Assembly: GCA_012295275.1 (NCBI GenBank)
Contig: CM022671.1
Location: 11,253,178-11,317,177 of the forward strand
DNA length: 64,000 bases
Direction of reading: 5' to 3'
Origin: Chrysomallon squamiferum
Taxonomy: Eukaryota > Mollusca > Gastropoda > Neomphalida > Peltospiridae
Shown here: in pieces, positions 24,806-38,313 of the stretch
Layout: each line of letters begins with the position of its first letter
Numbering within the stretch: the first letter of the stretch is position 1
The notes under the pieces: generated by a model
Databases searched by the model: none
Told to the model about the DNA's origin: nothing
What the model saw: only the letters and a program-made list of their open reading frames with translations
Translations under genes and position numbers: made by a program

Positions 24806-25733
24806 ACACACACTACGGTAACATAATACGAGAGTCTGTATAACAGAATATATCAACATTTCATCTGTTTGTCAACAAGAGGAAATTTCCAAGGCTGTGT
24901 ATTTCGTGGTCTGTGATTATTTCGATTAATTAAGTTCATCAATATGACATCGATGTCACATCTAATTTGTCACTTTGGCAATGATTTGTTTACTGAAAAT
25001 AACAATCTCGTCATTTTGAACAAGTAACACAATTCGAGCCAAACAGTCGTTTACAGAAGTAACTGAAATATTTGTTTTATAATATGGTCCGAACGTTGTG
25101 ACATACATGCATATATATATATTTTATACATGCATACACATACACATACACACACATATTGCCTATGTTACTTTATTGTCCCAGTTTTAGTTTCTGTTAA
25201 GAAATTTAACAAAAAAAGAAATAAGATCAACTATTTTATTTATTATTTGAAATCCCTTATAATGTCATAGACCAGCTTATTGATTTTCGGATTAGCAACT
25301 CAGTAAAACCGAAAAGATTGCCACATTGATTAAAATGTGGGGTTTATCAGAGAATCCTCTGCTGTATAAACCCATGTGTAATGACACGATTTGTAATCCG
25401 GATGTATCGGATATATATTTCAGCGTGATTTATCACACACACACAACACACCCCACACACACACACACACACACCTTTATGGATGGATGGATCGATGGAT
25501 AGATATATACACTCACTCCTTGAAACGGTTGTAAATATGTCAGTTTTATCAGTCACTGTACTGAAGTGGACCTGAGTGGACTGCAGACAAAGTAAGATCT
25601 GGGTGAGATGTCGACAAGTGTTCTGACGTCACTTGGGCGGTGCGCTAGAGGGACCAGAAAATACACAAAACATGTTTATATCTTAACTGCTGTGGAAATT
25701 TCAACAGTTGGTGATCTAACATTTTAATGATTT

Positions 25734-25734
<1 letters not shown>

Positions 25735-25800
<66 letters not shown>
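25735..25800. repeat. (GT)n microsatellite
   Basis: Pure GT run of about 66 bases. Confidence 0.97.
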
Positions 25801-25801
<1 letters not shown>

Positions 25802-26670
25802 CTAAGTGAAAGAGTGAATCTGTTACGTATTTATTTTCATTTCACACAAGTAAAAGATTTTAGCTGCACCGACCACATCAAAAGGACAGATTTCGATTAA
25901 GATCGTCCATAAATGACATAAATATTATTTTACTTCATAATAATTTCATTATGGTGTAAGTGTCAGTTTACCAATAATATTTGATGCAAGTATTTTTGTC
26001 TGCACTGATTGATACACGTGGCTCTTTTACAGATATATACAAATGGGTCCACTCCAACATACACGTCTAATTTCGTTAAAAATAACCCTTGTGTGTGTGC
26101 GGGTGGGTGTTCACATGTAAGCAGACATGCAAACAGTGTGGGGGGTGCGTTGGGATTTATTTATTTATTTTTCTAGAGACCTAATTGCAGTAGCGTGCAC
26201 TGAGCAGAACAAACACACGTGACAATCACTGGTAATGAGTTCAGAGGCTTTACGTAAGCCGATCAGCATCTGACTGTGTCATCAATACGTAACTGTAACA
26301 GACAGCATGAACAAACTGAAACGTAAATGTGTGTACAGGCATACATTTCTGCATATATTCATTCATTCTTATGTTTTTACATGTATACATGCATAAACAT
26401 ATATACATATATACATACACGTATACATACAAGATATACATACTTCATACAAGATATACATATAATTACACACAGACAAATACAAACACACACACACATA
26501 CACACATTTAAAGCACAATCATATATATACAAACACTGAATGAGCTGACGCTATAGACAACATCCACTTTTAAATTTTGACTGGTGTTCTCAGACACCGG
26601 GTTCAAATAATTTTATATTTCATAATAACTGAACGTGGACTGTTGAGTAATGAAATTTTTGTGTTTTTAG

Positions 26671-26757
26671 AACCGCCACCTCCAAGTCTGTGTTGTCTAC
26701 AGGGATGTTTAGCTGCGTCTGCGGTGGGATTTTCATTCTTCATAGCACTGCCAACAG
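26671..26757 (+). CDS. Gene A exon 2: first membrane segment
   Basis: Acceptor GTGTTTTTAG at 26670 and donor ACAG-GTAAGC at 26758 bound 87 bases, exactly 29 codons with phase 1 on both sides. It encodes PPPPSLCCLQGC and then a hydrophobic stretch ending FIALPT, with the next glycine split across the intron. Gene B has an exon with the same phases ending FIALPA at the same point. Confidence 0.85.
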
Positions 26758-26856
26758 GTAAGCTGAATTTCACTTGTTTTTATACAAAAATTTAATTTTA
26801 ATCAAACTATACTAACACATACTTATATAAGCACAGGGAGACATACAGCAGCATAC

Positions 26857-26858
<2 letters not shown>

Positions 26859-26933
<75 letters not shown>
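26859..26933. repeat. (GA)n microsatellite in gene A intron 2
   Basis: About 75 bases of GA inside the 339-base intron between exons 2 and 3; it makes up over a fifth of that intron. Confidence 0.97.
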
Positions 26934-26934
<1 letters not shown>

Positions 26935-27096
26935 ACATATACCCATACATATATTTACAAAGCCAGTCAAGAAATTAAAAACATTTACAAGTAAATAAAA
27001 TATATTTAAGCAAAATCAATTGTCTGTAAAGACGTTTTTGTTTGCTTGTGAACAAGACGATAAGTTGTAAATTATTTCAGTTCTGTTTTTTTCCAG

Positions 27097-27311
27097 GTAT
27101 ACTGATGATAATATACGCCAAAAACAACGAAGACGTGAGTCTTTTGTCAGCGGGCAGTGTCCTAGCCTGCCTCCCCGCCATAACGTTCCTCATTTTAGTT
27201 GTCGTCTGCTTCCACAGAAACAAGTTCAAAAAGATTCGATTAAGGAACAACCAGATCAGTGCTAAAACGCGGACAGAAAAACCCTGCCGTGATACTGTTA
27301 AAAAATTCTGA
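27097..27311 (+). CDS. Gene A exon 3: end of first and whole second membrane segment
   Basis: Acceptor TTTTTTTCCAG at 27096; open to TGA ending at 27311. It encodes GILMIIYA, a polar loop (KNNEDVSLL), the second membrane segment (GSVLACLPAITFLILVVVCF) and a strongly basic tail starting HRNKFKKIRLRNN. The loop has the same length as in gene B, so the two align without gaps from FIALP to CLP. AATAAA follows at about 27427. Confidence 0.85.
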
Positions 27312-27426
27312 TTTACGATATAGCATGAACTGGAATGCCATCATCTTGAAGAATATCACATACAACCATTTGTAGATAATCCTAAAAAGAAACTCTGTTA
27401 TCCCCATTTCCCCCCAAAATACCTTA

Positions 27427-27432
27427 AATAAA
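27427..27432 (+). promoter_or_regulatory. Candidate poly(A) signal of gene A
   Basis: AATAAA about 115 bases after the gene A stop codon, with further overlapping AATAAA-like hexamers. Confidence 0.5.
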
Positions 27433-27684
27433 ATAAACAAAACATTAATAATAATATTAATAGTTAAAGTCCACCAAGATACAAAGAAATATAATTATAT
27501 ATGAATAAAGGAATAAAATAAATAAATAAATAAATAAATGTATAAACTAATTAATTAATTAATTAAAAAGTGAATAATTAATTAAGTAATTAAAAGTGAA
27601 TAATTAATTAAGTAATTAAAAAGTGAATAATTAATTAATTAAAATGTAAATAAATAAATTAATTAGTTATTATTGTACGACAAA

Positions 27685-27800
27685 TTTATTTCAGCTTTTA
27701 ACTGCTTATACATAAAAGCTATTTCCTGTAATTAATTAATTAATTGTTTTACGATAAATTTATTTCATCTTTTAACTGTGTATAAAAGTTATTTCCTGGT
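27685..27800. repeat. Diverged tandem duplication
   Basis: TTTATTTCAGCTTTTAACTG...AGCTATTTCCTG at about 27687-27730 is repeated as TTTATTTCATCTTTTAACTG...AGTTATTTCCTG at about 27759-27799, separated by ATTA repeats. Confidence 0.7.
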
Positions 27801-28967
27801 ACTTAGTGCTTATGATAAACGTGCTGAGCGTTTTAAAATACTTCAGAAGCAAGCAGCAACGTCACTCACTAACAACTGTTACGTCACTGTCGTAATGGAT
27901 TTAAAAAGAAAAGAATAGAATTACAGTATCTGTTGTTGTGAAAACAATACTCACTATTTTTTATTTTTGTCACTGATTACCATGGAGATTACATTCAATG
28001 ATGTCATGAAATCAGCAGCTGTCGTAAAAATATTGTATTAACTAAGAATTTTTTAGTTTTTGTTCATTTCAGATATTAATGGTTCTTATTTTAACCCAAA
28101 ACTACACAGAGAAACGTTATTCTGTATGAATTATTTATTTTATATACAATCAAGTGCATGGAATTTTAGTTTCAGTTATTATAAAATATATAAATTTAAT
28201 TGAAGTGTAATAGAATATATTAAAGGCAGTATAAACGAAATATATACAAACAATAAGTTGAGTTTTTTTTACTAATAAAAATTTACGATTTGATGATTAT
28301 ATTTTCATGTCAAAAATGTCATTTATATCCTGGACATATGTGTAAAATAGCATGTATATTTGTCAGTGAATTTGTGTGTGTGTGTGTGTGTATGTTCCTT
28401 TGTCTAAGTACGTATGTATTTGTGTAAGTCTAAATGTAGGCATGTGTTTATACAACACATAAATAAAAACAACATTTAATGTGAACAGATTAAAACATGT
28501 TGATAATATTATAATAAAGGTTAATTCTGACTGAAAGAAATCTTCGAAAGGAGAACTAACAGACAAAACTGTATGTTAAACATGATAAATCGCATACATT
28601 GTTCTGTCTCTTTCTATGCTGAGTGTACATTTGGAATCTTTTTAAAACGTGTGAATTTTATTTAGATGTTTTCTATAATTTATTTTGTTTTGGTATTCTT
28701 TTAATCTTTACGTATATAGCAAGCCATTTGTCTTTCAACAAATAATAAAACAAATAAATTGTCTATATAAACAAATACTTTTTGTTGTTTGTTTTTAATG
28801 TAAACATTGTTGTATTGCAAGGTGTTGCTCAGGCGTTCGTTTAAACGATTTATTTTGCCAGTGTATAAATGTAAGTGTGCGTGTGTTCTGAGTAGAACTG
28901 TGACAATCGTACTAGGGCTGGCATCTTATTTTAAAATTCAAATAAATTAGAGAAAATATATTTATTA

Positions 28968-28984
28968 TATTTTATTTTATTTGT

Positions 28985-29019
<35 letters not shown>

Positions 29020-29045
29020 TTAATTTTTATTTATTTATTTATATG
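28968..29045. repeat. (TTTA)n microsatellite
   Basis: Mostly pure TTTA tetranucleotide units over about 75 bases. Confidence 0.9.
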
Positions 29046-29685
29046 CTTGTTTATTTATGTGCTATTTTTTAAATTCCTTGTTTTAAGACCTACAAAGAGA
29101 AACTATTTATTATATATAAACAAATACATGGATTTTTTACAAAGCATACTATAAATATATAAATTTAATTAACAAATAATAAAACATATTACAGGCAGTA
29201 AAACAAAATATCATTCATCGAATGCGTTTCCGACAACAAGGGTGACAACTCTTCTCTTCTTATTTCACTGAGTTAGCGCACCAGATGTCGAGAATTACTT
29301 AAAATCTAACTTACTGCTGTTCTCCTTATAGCACTGGAGAGAGGCCATTATTTTTCAGGTAAAGAGATTTAACATAATTTTATTATTTTCTATCCTTTGT
29401 AATTTATAGAAGGATTTAAATTTAATAAAGATTTTTGCCAAATTTTGACTTTGTCTGTTGCTCGCCTGACAGAGAGGTGTGTTCTGTCTGTTGCTCTGTT
29501 AGTCCTTAATTAACTGGGTCTGCTCTGTGCATTTCTAAACTTTTAAATAATTATACTGTGTTAAAGTATGAATATAACGATATTTGTTTTAATTTATAAT
29601 AACAACTACAACGAAAACAACAACAATAATAATAACAATAACATCAGTCACCTTCCCTGTGCCGAGAGCATACTCGTTTTTCTCA

Positions 29686-30207
29686 AATAACTATAAGAAA
29701 TGATTCAGGATTTAACTAAAGAAGGAAGACTGAAGATGAAATAACTACAAGAAATGATTCAGGATTTAACTAGAAGGAAGACTGAAGATGAAATAACTAC
29801 ACGAAATGATTCAGGATTTAACTAAAGAAGGAAGACTGAAGATGAAATAACTACAAGAAATGATTCAGGATTTAAGTGAAGATGAAATAACTACAAGAAA
29901 TGATTCAGGATTTAACTAAAGAAGGAAGACTGAAGATGAAATAACTACAAGAAATGATTCAGGATTTAACTGAAGAAGGAAGACTGAAGATGAAATAACT
30001 ACACGAAATGATTCAGGATTTAACTAAAGAAGGAAGATTGAAGATGAAATAACTACAAGAAATGATTCAGGATTTAACTAAAGAAGGAAGACTGAAGATG
30101 AAATAACTACACGAAATGATTCAGGATTTAACTAAAGAAGGAAGACTGAAGATGAAATAACTACAAGAAATGATTCAGGATTTATCAGAAGAAGGAAGAC
30201 TGAAGAT
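29686..30207. repeat. 54-bp minisatellite, 10 copies
   Basis: Ten copies of a 54-base unit containing GAAATGATTCAGGATTTAAC and GAAGGAAGACTGAAGATGAA; one copy is shortened to about 41 bases. In the plus frame most units read TEDEITTRNDSGFN-stop-RRK. The last copy has ATCAGA in place of AACTAA and stays open into 30208-30401. Confidence 0.95.
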
Positions 30208-30401
30208 GAACAGGTCAAAACAAAGATGACGCTAAAAAATGACATTCCAGTATATTTCAACAACATTCTGAAAGAAAAATATTCAAAGAGCATCAGTGAC
30301 AAAACTGAAGACAATGAAAAATTCAAAGAAGGTTCATGGCCATCTGGCCTGAATGAAGGAAGCATCAAGATATCTTCAAGGGAAATTACCGATCCTGCTT
30401 A
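30170..30401 (+). pseudogene. Open frame running out of the 54-bp minisatellite
   Basis: From the last repeat copy the frame reads RNDSGFIRRRKTEDEQVKT and then about 55 further residues, including NDIPVYFNNILKEKYSK and GSWPSGLNEGS, to TAA at 30401. Amino-acid usage looks protein-like, but there is no start codon, domain match or splice signal that I recognise. It may be a remnant of a coding sequence, perhaps of a transposon, from which the minisatellite arose. Confidence 0.3.
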
Positions 30402-30479
30402 AAGAGACTAATCTTACAACGCATGCGTACTTTCCTCTGTGACTTAATATGGGCTCTACCAACAAGCAAAGAATGAACT

Positions 30480-30840
30480 AAGATGAATGGTTAAGCATAA
30501 TGTATCGGGATGCGAAAAACAAAAGTCTTGGGTTAGAGCGAAAACGAAAGAGACAGATGTACATGACTGAACATGTTAGAAGACATTTAAAAGTGATAGA
30601 TAATAATTAAACAATTTAAAAAAAAGATAATCGATATGCATCGCGTTTCACCATTTTGAAACAAATACGAAGAGAAAATCTGTAGACGAGCGAGACGATG
30701 GAGGGATGAAGTTGTGGAAAACCATCATCAGACCAGTCAGGAAGACGTCGAAAACAAGAGTCACTAGGGCTGTATAATGCTACTACTACTACTACTGCTG
30801 CTACTACCACTGCTGCTACTGCTACTACTGCTACTAACAG
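30480..30840 (+). mobile_element. Possible LINE (RTE-like) 3' end fragment
   Basis: A plus-strand frame near 30688-30760 reads EKICRRARRWRDEVVENHH, close to the RPARRWRDE-type motif found at the C-terminus of many invertebrate endonuclease/reverse-transcriptase proteins. It is followed by a stop and then a trinucleotide tail of CTA/CTG units (30778-30838), as RTE-type elements often end. Upstream, EWLSIMYRDAKNK and MYMTEHVRRHLK recall the segment before that motif, in other frames. No reverse transcriptase core is present. Confidence 0.4.
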
Positions 30841-31309
30841 TAATAATAATAATAAGAAGAAGAAGAACAACAATTATAATGAGGATAATGATGTATGCTT
30901 AGTCTGGGGTCGATGATTCTAAGCTAATCTATAATGGCTACTTAGAGTATCTGAATAACACTGATAATATGGGGAAAAAATTAATAATAAATAAAGCGAA
31001 ATGTTTTGATAAATCGAGTTCGAAATTCGATTTGTTTTTCAGTTTCAGTGTTTGTGCAGTTAACAAGTAACGTATTAATACTTAATTATATTATAATTTT
31101 CACGTGCGATCTAGCATTCGATAGTAATTTCATATGTTGCGTTTTTCCCAATTTTCATCTTACTATCAAATTTCAAATAAAATTTTGGATTACAATACAT
31201 TATTCACTGGCTGAGAAATAACAAGGAAGATAACTCTGCTAGTTTTACTATTTTAATTTTCAGCAAGCTCAACCTGTAGGGGAAAATGTTTCTTTTGCCT
31301 TTTCTTCTC

Positions 31310-31312
<3 letters not shown>

Positions 31313-31359
<47 letters not shown>

Positions 31360-31374
31360 GGTGTGTGTGTGTGT
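31313..31374. repeat. (GT)n microsatellite
   Basis: GT run with a GGGT interruption. Confidence 0.95.
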
Positions 31375-32229
31375 TTGGATATATAGATATAGATATATAC
31401 CAAAACTATAGCTATAATATAAATTTAATAAAACAGCATGAAATAAATATTATTAAAAAACAGTTGGTAAATGACATTAACTTGTCATTTACATGGGAAT
31501 AATAACATTAACTATTGTCTTTTTCATGATAATACCTCCATTTTAGTTTTATATTACTGTTTTCACATACAAATTGTTTTTAAAAAGTATTAGATGCTTT
31601 AAATAACTGACGTCAAAATTATAATTGTCTGACATCATAATCTCGTGCAAAAGCTTTTTAGCATGCGTGATATTTAAGCTGTCAGCTGACAGAATTATAA
31701 CAAAACAGAGCATTTCTTTTATCAGGCTTTCGTTTTTATACCACAGACATGAAAAGAGTTTGATGACAACAGTTGCAAACGCGTGCGCTTTGCATTGTAA
31801 ATTTGAATCCTATTCTGAAACAAAGGGTATTGTCAAGCAGCCATATAACAAATCAATAATTGTATTTGTGCAGGTTTACGTTGGACAGCGCACCTGTACT
31901 GTGTTGTGTGTTTGTCTCAACTTTCTGTCTTTGTCGCGTTATAAACACACCGGATTTGTTTAGGGGGAAAGTATCGATCCAGATCATGTTTTAATGCTGT
32001 GGCATTTTTATGTTTTATTCCTAGCGTTGTGCATTCTGAGCGTTTTCTTTTCCCTTCATTTTTGTTTGGGTTTTTAAGGGGGGTTCCGGACATTTTTGGA
32101 ATTTTTATTTATTTATTTATTTTTGTTGTTGTTACTGTTGGTTTTGTTATTACCATTATTAATATTACTTTTATGACCATTATTATTATTATTATTATTA
32201 TTATTAATACTATTCTCTTCAGCCGTATG

Positions 32230-32230
<1 letters not shown>

Positions 32231-32312
<82 letters not shown>
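32231..32312. repeat. (CT)n microsatellite
   Basis: About 80 bases of CT preceded by a (TTA)n run (about 32178-32208). Confidence 0.97.
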
Positions 32313-32315
<3 letters not shown>

Positions 32316-34696
32316 ACATAACTTCGAATATCAATTTTATTTTCTAAACAACTGTACATCAGTTTTAAATGAGCCACAGAAATGCAGGAAAAATACTTCT
32401 AGAATGAAGTGAGTTTTACGAGATACTAAAACTAAAATAACAATAACAAAAGCTATATAACTACAAAATAAAACAAAACGAGAAATAACGTGGGATTTAT
32501 CGAATACGGCAGCAAATGCTGCACCTCATCCTCCACAGATCCGCTTGTGAAATGTTTCTATTGTATTTCTATCTGCTGCAGTTTTCACTGTTCTTTCTTT
32601 TCGTTTTTAGCTTGCTCGTTATGCTAACCCATTTCTTTCTTTTACTCTTGTTTGTACGTAAACACTCATATTTACGGTGCAAAGCGCACACGTTTGCAAC
32701 TATTGGCTTCAAACCCTTTTCATAATGTCTCTGGTGTAGAAATGATAGGATTATAGAATAATAACCTTTTCTTCTTTTTTATTTTTTATTTTTTATTTTT
32801 ATTTTTTTTCTGTCGACGTATTCGTGTAATATGTAGATACGAAAATAATAATATTACATAATATCTAAATGGATTATTATATAATATACGAAATTACAGA
32901 TTTTTTTGTTACTCATAAATGAATGCTGTAACTTGCATTAACTGAAAACACTGGTTTCGACACATTACACAGAGTAAACAACGTGAATTATAACGGTAAA
33001 CCAGATCAATCTTTCTCAAGAGACGGGGTGAATGATTTAATCTATGCCCGATTCCATCTTTTTGGCACAAACACAACCCCCTTCCTTGAATACAGCTGAG
33101 ACTGGCATAACTGACTGTAATATAACTTTCTCCTCTCAGTCAGATGGAGTCTGAATGTTACAAATTTCAACCTGTATTTAATAATTTTTTGCTTCATGGA
33201 AATATCAAGGTTAACTGCGTTAAATAAATAAGATAAAGTTGTTAAATATAATTTTGACGCAAATCCTGTGCACGGTATTACAGCAACATATTCTTAACTA
33301 GAAAATTCAAGTTAAGCGTTACACGTTATGCATAAACACGAATCCAAACCCTTATTACTCTGTGTTATCCCACATTTTATCAAGAGTCCCACGTTACTGG
33401 CGTGTCAGTATCAAGTCTGATCTTTCCTTTCCGTGGAAGGTGCATTTTGTTTTGAAATTCGTGTCTAAAGATTAGAGCAGTGGTTATTTTTAAAATCTGG
33501 ACAGTCTCCAACTGTCCTTAGAATTGTTTTCAAGTAAATCAATAGCTGCTGGGTAAAAATAATAAAACCCTTTGGTGATTCACACATCGCTGACTGACAG
33601 CTTGTCCATGAATCATGTCAATATACCTTTCATTATGTCTGCCATAGCAACTTAGACAGGTTCATGTACCCCGACTGTTCGTTTGTTTGTGTCAAGGTTG
33701 ACAGGTAAAAGAACATGTTATCACCTGACCGCCAAACCGTTACCTGCAGCAGTGACTGATTTTGTCAGTAATTATCAAGAATATAAACAAATGTTATCTT
33801 CTCGGGTAAGGGAGCGTAAATAGAAGAAACTGTTACTAATGTGCCAGTGAGTTTGTCACCGGTGACAAATACAAAGAAAAAGGTGTTAGTAAAGTATTAA
33901 TAAAAATTTTTTAAATTTAATTATAATATCAGTTTATTACGCATACAAAGTAATTTTAAATAAAAAGAAGAAGTTTATAACAATTTTGTTTCTATGTACG
34001 TTCTTCTCGCTTCGATCCACACGCATGATGAACGTCTCCTGCTAATGAATACTTTAATGGCGTCGCCATTCCTTATTTTATTCTTTGCGCTAAACAGACC
34101 ATCAGATTCAGTCATTGTCGAAAGGCAGCCATTAACCGAAAATAAAAGAATCAACAGCTATTACTCGCTCTTCGCCAAGCCTCATTGATTAACCCAGTCT
34201 ATGCTTAATGTATGATGTTATTAACAAAAGCATTATGACGACTCATAATCCATATTTAGAATTATATAATGTGCTGAAGCTATACAGATTACAAAACGTA
34301 TGATTCATATTTTTAAAAATATATTTGAATCAGTAGCTTCTTCTGATAATATATGATTAAGACAACCTTACGTCCACTGAATCGCAACTTCTTCAGAAGA
34401 TTGACAAGGTGAAGAAAAAAATCGCCCAAATCAGAAGAATTATCACGTTCCTCTGTTTAAAAAATAAAATAAATCACAGAGATAAAAACTAAGGAAAGAC
34501 GCAAGAACGTTACTGGCAATTCCAAAAACAAAATAATCATAATTATTTCATATATAGCGTAAAGGTACTAATGAAATAAGTAACATTAAATTACGTATTA
34601 TTTTGAGTGATAAACAAACCAAGGGTTGCATCATTAGCAGCGATAGCGATAGTAGAAATTTTAGAATTATAAAATATAGTAGTGGGGTATATAATG

Positions 34697-34752
34697 AAGT
34701 AGTAGTAGTAGTAGTAATAGTAGTAGTGGTAGTTGTTGTTTTGTTGTTGTAG
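34697..34752. repeat. (GTA)n imperfect trinucleotide repeat
   Basis: AGT/GTA triplets with GTT interruptions. Confidence 0.85.
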
Positions 34753-35118
34753 GAGTAACAAATAAATTGTATTGCTGATAATGATTTTCTAGTAAAACTA
34801 GAAGCCAAAACAGCATCAGTAATAGAAGAAGTTAATTATTACTGATAATCGTAATCAAATGAAACAGAAAGTATTTTAATTACAGGAAAATGAAATACAC
34901 GTGGGATAACCAGTGATGCACGTGAAGTATTTATGTAACACGTGGCTGGGAACTTAATCCTGTATACACGTGTACGTGTTTTTCGTTGTCTGCCTAAATG
35001 TTTTTCTTGGGCTTGGTTGTTAATAAATAGATGCCGGGGAAATAGTAAGTGTGAGTGTTCAGTAGGTCTGTCTGTCTTTATGCACGTATGTATTGCGTAA
35101 GGGTTTGAGCCAGAAGGT

Positions 35119-35120
<2 letters not shown>

Positions 35121-35160
<40 letters not shown>
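35121..35160. repeat. (AT)n microsatellite
   Basis: Forty bases of alternating AT. Confidence 0.95.
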
Positions 35161-35170
<10 letters not shown>

Positions 35171-38108
35171 ACTCCTCGTAATATATTCATGAGTATATTA
35201 GTGTGAATGTATGGGTGAATATATGTATATATATATATATGAATAATACTATGTATATAGAGTTTATGTGTGTAAAGGCAATAAACAACAAAACCGTCAT
35301 CAATAAATTTAATCACACAATTATAAAATAATTCTTCCGGCATGGTGCACTGTGTTATATAACTAAGGTTCAAACAATACGATTACTTTCACAAAGCAAG
35401 GTGTCAGTCAGCTATATTACTCTATTTAACTTAATGGTTTATAACCTGCTTCCTCAAACCGTTGAGAACGGCTGTAACCTGTAATAGCTGTGACGTAAAC
35501 GCCGTTGACCGTTCAAACACGTGACAGTCACATGGTTTAGGAATGACTGACGACATTGTTAGGAACGACTTTGAAGCAGCAGGCACGTTCTTCAGTTATG
35601 ACAATTGATAAATACGTTTTCTTAACACGTCGCTGACGCCAACCACGCGGTTGTTAAAGGATATGACATCAGCAACGTAAACATGAATGACGACTGACTA
35701 GGTTTATCTCACAAACCCTATCCTCACAGGTTGAGTCATAATCAGGTTAAGATAACAAAATAAAACAAAAATGTATGTGTATGTATGTACGTATGCAGGT
35801 ATTTGCGCATAATATAGAAAGGTGTGTTTGGTTTATATGCGGAGGGTTAGCCTGTTTAAATAATAAAAATAAAAATTAATGTTTATTTATTAATAATTAT
35901 TATTCATAATGCATGCGTCACATTGAGCTAATCTATTCTTTCTTTACGTTAGTAGATAAACGAAGGGTTCTTACTAGTCCCTTACAAGGGTTATTGATTC
36001 CTCTGTGATATAAATAAAAGGGACAGAAACTAGCTGAAAGGTAAATGAACGTAATTTTCAACATGCAGTTCAGTCTTTTGACTTACTGTAACGCAGTAGA
36101 TTACCTTGAGTGAACAATAACTGTTTATAATAATGCAGTTAGGCAACCCATTTACCTTCGTATTGAACGCGTGACAACATGTACACTCTGTTTCACAAAA
36201 CTGTTTCATATTATTGTTTAGTTTCCGTTCTTTGTAAACAGATTTCTATGTAGAAAAGGTTACTGGCATTTCATATTTGTAGCTATAAATAACCGTAAAA
36301 TACTTCACTAATTTTTTGTTTTATAATCCTCGGGACATATGACAGTTCACGTCGTCTTCTTTGTTTTAAAATAAACTGTATTAGTAAACATCTTGTACAA
36401 GTGTTTGTTTTGTTGTTGGTGCTTTAGTGTTGTCTTTTTTATTACTTTTATTATTTATTTACTTTTATTTTTTTATTTTTATTTTTTTAAATAATAATAA
36501 TAATACACGTTATCATAAACCGGAATTGTATTGTGAATTCGTTAGGTGTTAGATCATTTTTGTTATTGTAGTTGTTAATGCTGCTGTCGACATCACCGTT
36601 AACATTTTCATTGTCACAATAGTCCGTTTATGATTGCTTTTGTTGCAATTTCGCTTCTTAAATTAATATGTGTATTTAACTTTATTTTGCTTTATTTTTT
36701 ATTTTTTTTTTTTTTTTTTTTTTTGAAATGGTTTTGTGACGATATATTTTGATTAGATTTATTGTGCTTTTCCAGTTCATCATCATTATTACTATTGTTG
36801 TTATTGCTGCTATTTTCTTATTTTCAAAGAGTGTGTGATTTGTCTATCTGCCTTTACGATATTTTGGATGGTCTCGTGTTGTCATTATTTTCACCTGCTT
36901 ATGTTGTTTTTGTTTTCTCATTTTAAATGTTCCCTTAGTTGTGTTTTTCATCAACTTGAACCATCAGATACTCTATTATTAATCGAATCATCATTAGTGC
37001 ATGCGTTTTGTAAATAAAAATTTCAATATCTAATTAAGTTCTTTTAATTCATTAGTTTGTTTTTAATCCACTCAGGTACAGGTGAGGTGTTCGGTTAAAC
37101 AGTTAATTAAAAACCCAGATAATCTCGATATTTTTAAATTATTTTCTTTTAATAATGCATTATAACGTCTCACATTATATACCCGTAATTATTATTATTA
37201 TAATGTTTTTACATTTGATCTTTTCTGGATGCATTATTGATTACAATAGAAACTTAGGATACATACACGTAATTATTATTGTACAGATGAGTTTATTAAA
37301 GCTGTTTCTCTTAGAGGTTTATGCAAGGTGAGAAATACTGAATATAAAGTAGGTCTGATCAACTTTTTGTTTCCAACAAAGAACTGTTCAGTTATACCTG
37401 AATGAATGAATACGTTTTCTTGTTATACACGTTTAAATATGAACGGGTATTGCATGAATAACTGCTGTAGTTTATGATATTTTTAAAAAGATGTGTTTGT
37501 TTTGTCCTCGGTCGCGCATTTTATTTCACTTTCCATGTTGTGTTACGTATCATCAGCATTAACAGCAGCAACAACAACAACGAAAAAAACAATAAAAAGG
37601 AAAAACGAAGATTTGTGAAAAGAGAAATAATTAATAACGGCAGGAAAATCCTTGTTTTTGATATACTTGAAATATTACCCTGATTCCATCAACAGATACA
37701 TATTGATTTATCGGTTTCGAAACTCGCCACATTCTTTAACGTGTTTATTCTACAGCAGAAGATTTTAATTCTCTTCCTCACGAGTAGATGCATCTAATCA
37801 GTGTAAACTAGTAGCCCCAGGCATTCTCAGAGTGAAGATAAAAAACCTAATAATAATCAATTTTATAACAACTCTGATACTGTGGACATGTATATGTTTC
37901 CACCCTCTGTATATTTCAAATAGGTGCGTGTATCTGTATCATAAGCAGTAATTCAAAAAATATATTAATAATAACAAGAAAAAATAAGATAAAAAATTTT
38001 TTCACAAAAGATTTTGACGGGCCTGTACTCACACCGTAACGCTTTTGCACTGATTTTCAAGATAAAATGGTATAGAAATAAGAAAATAGAATTTCTATTT
38101 TTTACTTT

Positions 38109-38158
38109 TCTGCGACGGACACGCCCGCTGACCTGTCAGAAAGCGTGCCCGTCGCAGA
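38109..38158. repeat. 50-bp near-perfect inverted repeat
   Basis: Left arm 38109-38132 begins TCTGCGACGG; right arm 38135-38158 ends CCGTCGCAGA. Twenty of 24 positions pair around a two-base centre. It is GC-rich in an AT-rich region, so it stands out. Confidence 0.85.
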
Positions 38159-38313
38159 CGTGCTTCACAACAGCTTGCTCTGATTAGCACGTTAATTTTT
38201 TTCCTATTCCTATTCCTATTTTGTACGGCTACGAGGAGTAAACATGTGAAGCTAGTCCACTGCAAAGACAACTAATAACTGCTGCAATAACTGTTTTGAT
38301 CACAAAGATGGTG

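Noticed and set aside
31625-31963. A 112-codon plus-strand frame
   Set aside because: Mixed composition but no splice sites, signal or family resemblance; not supportable as a gene.
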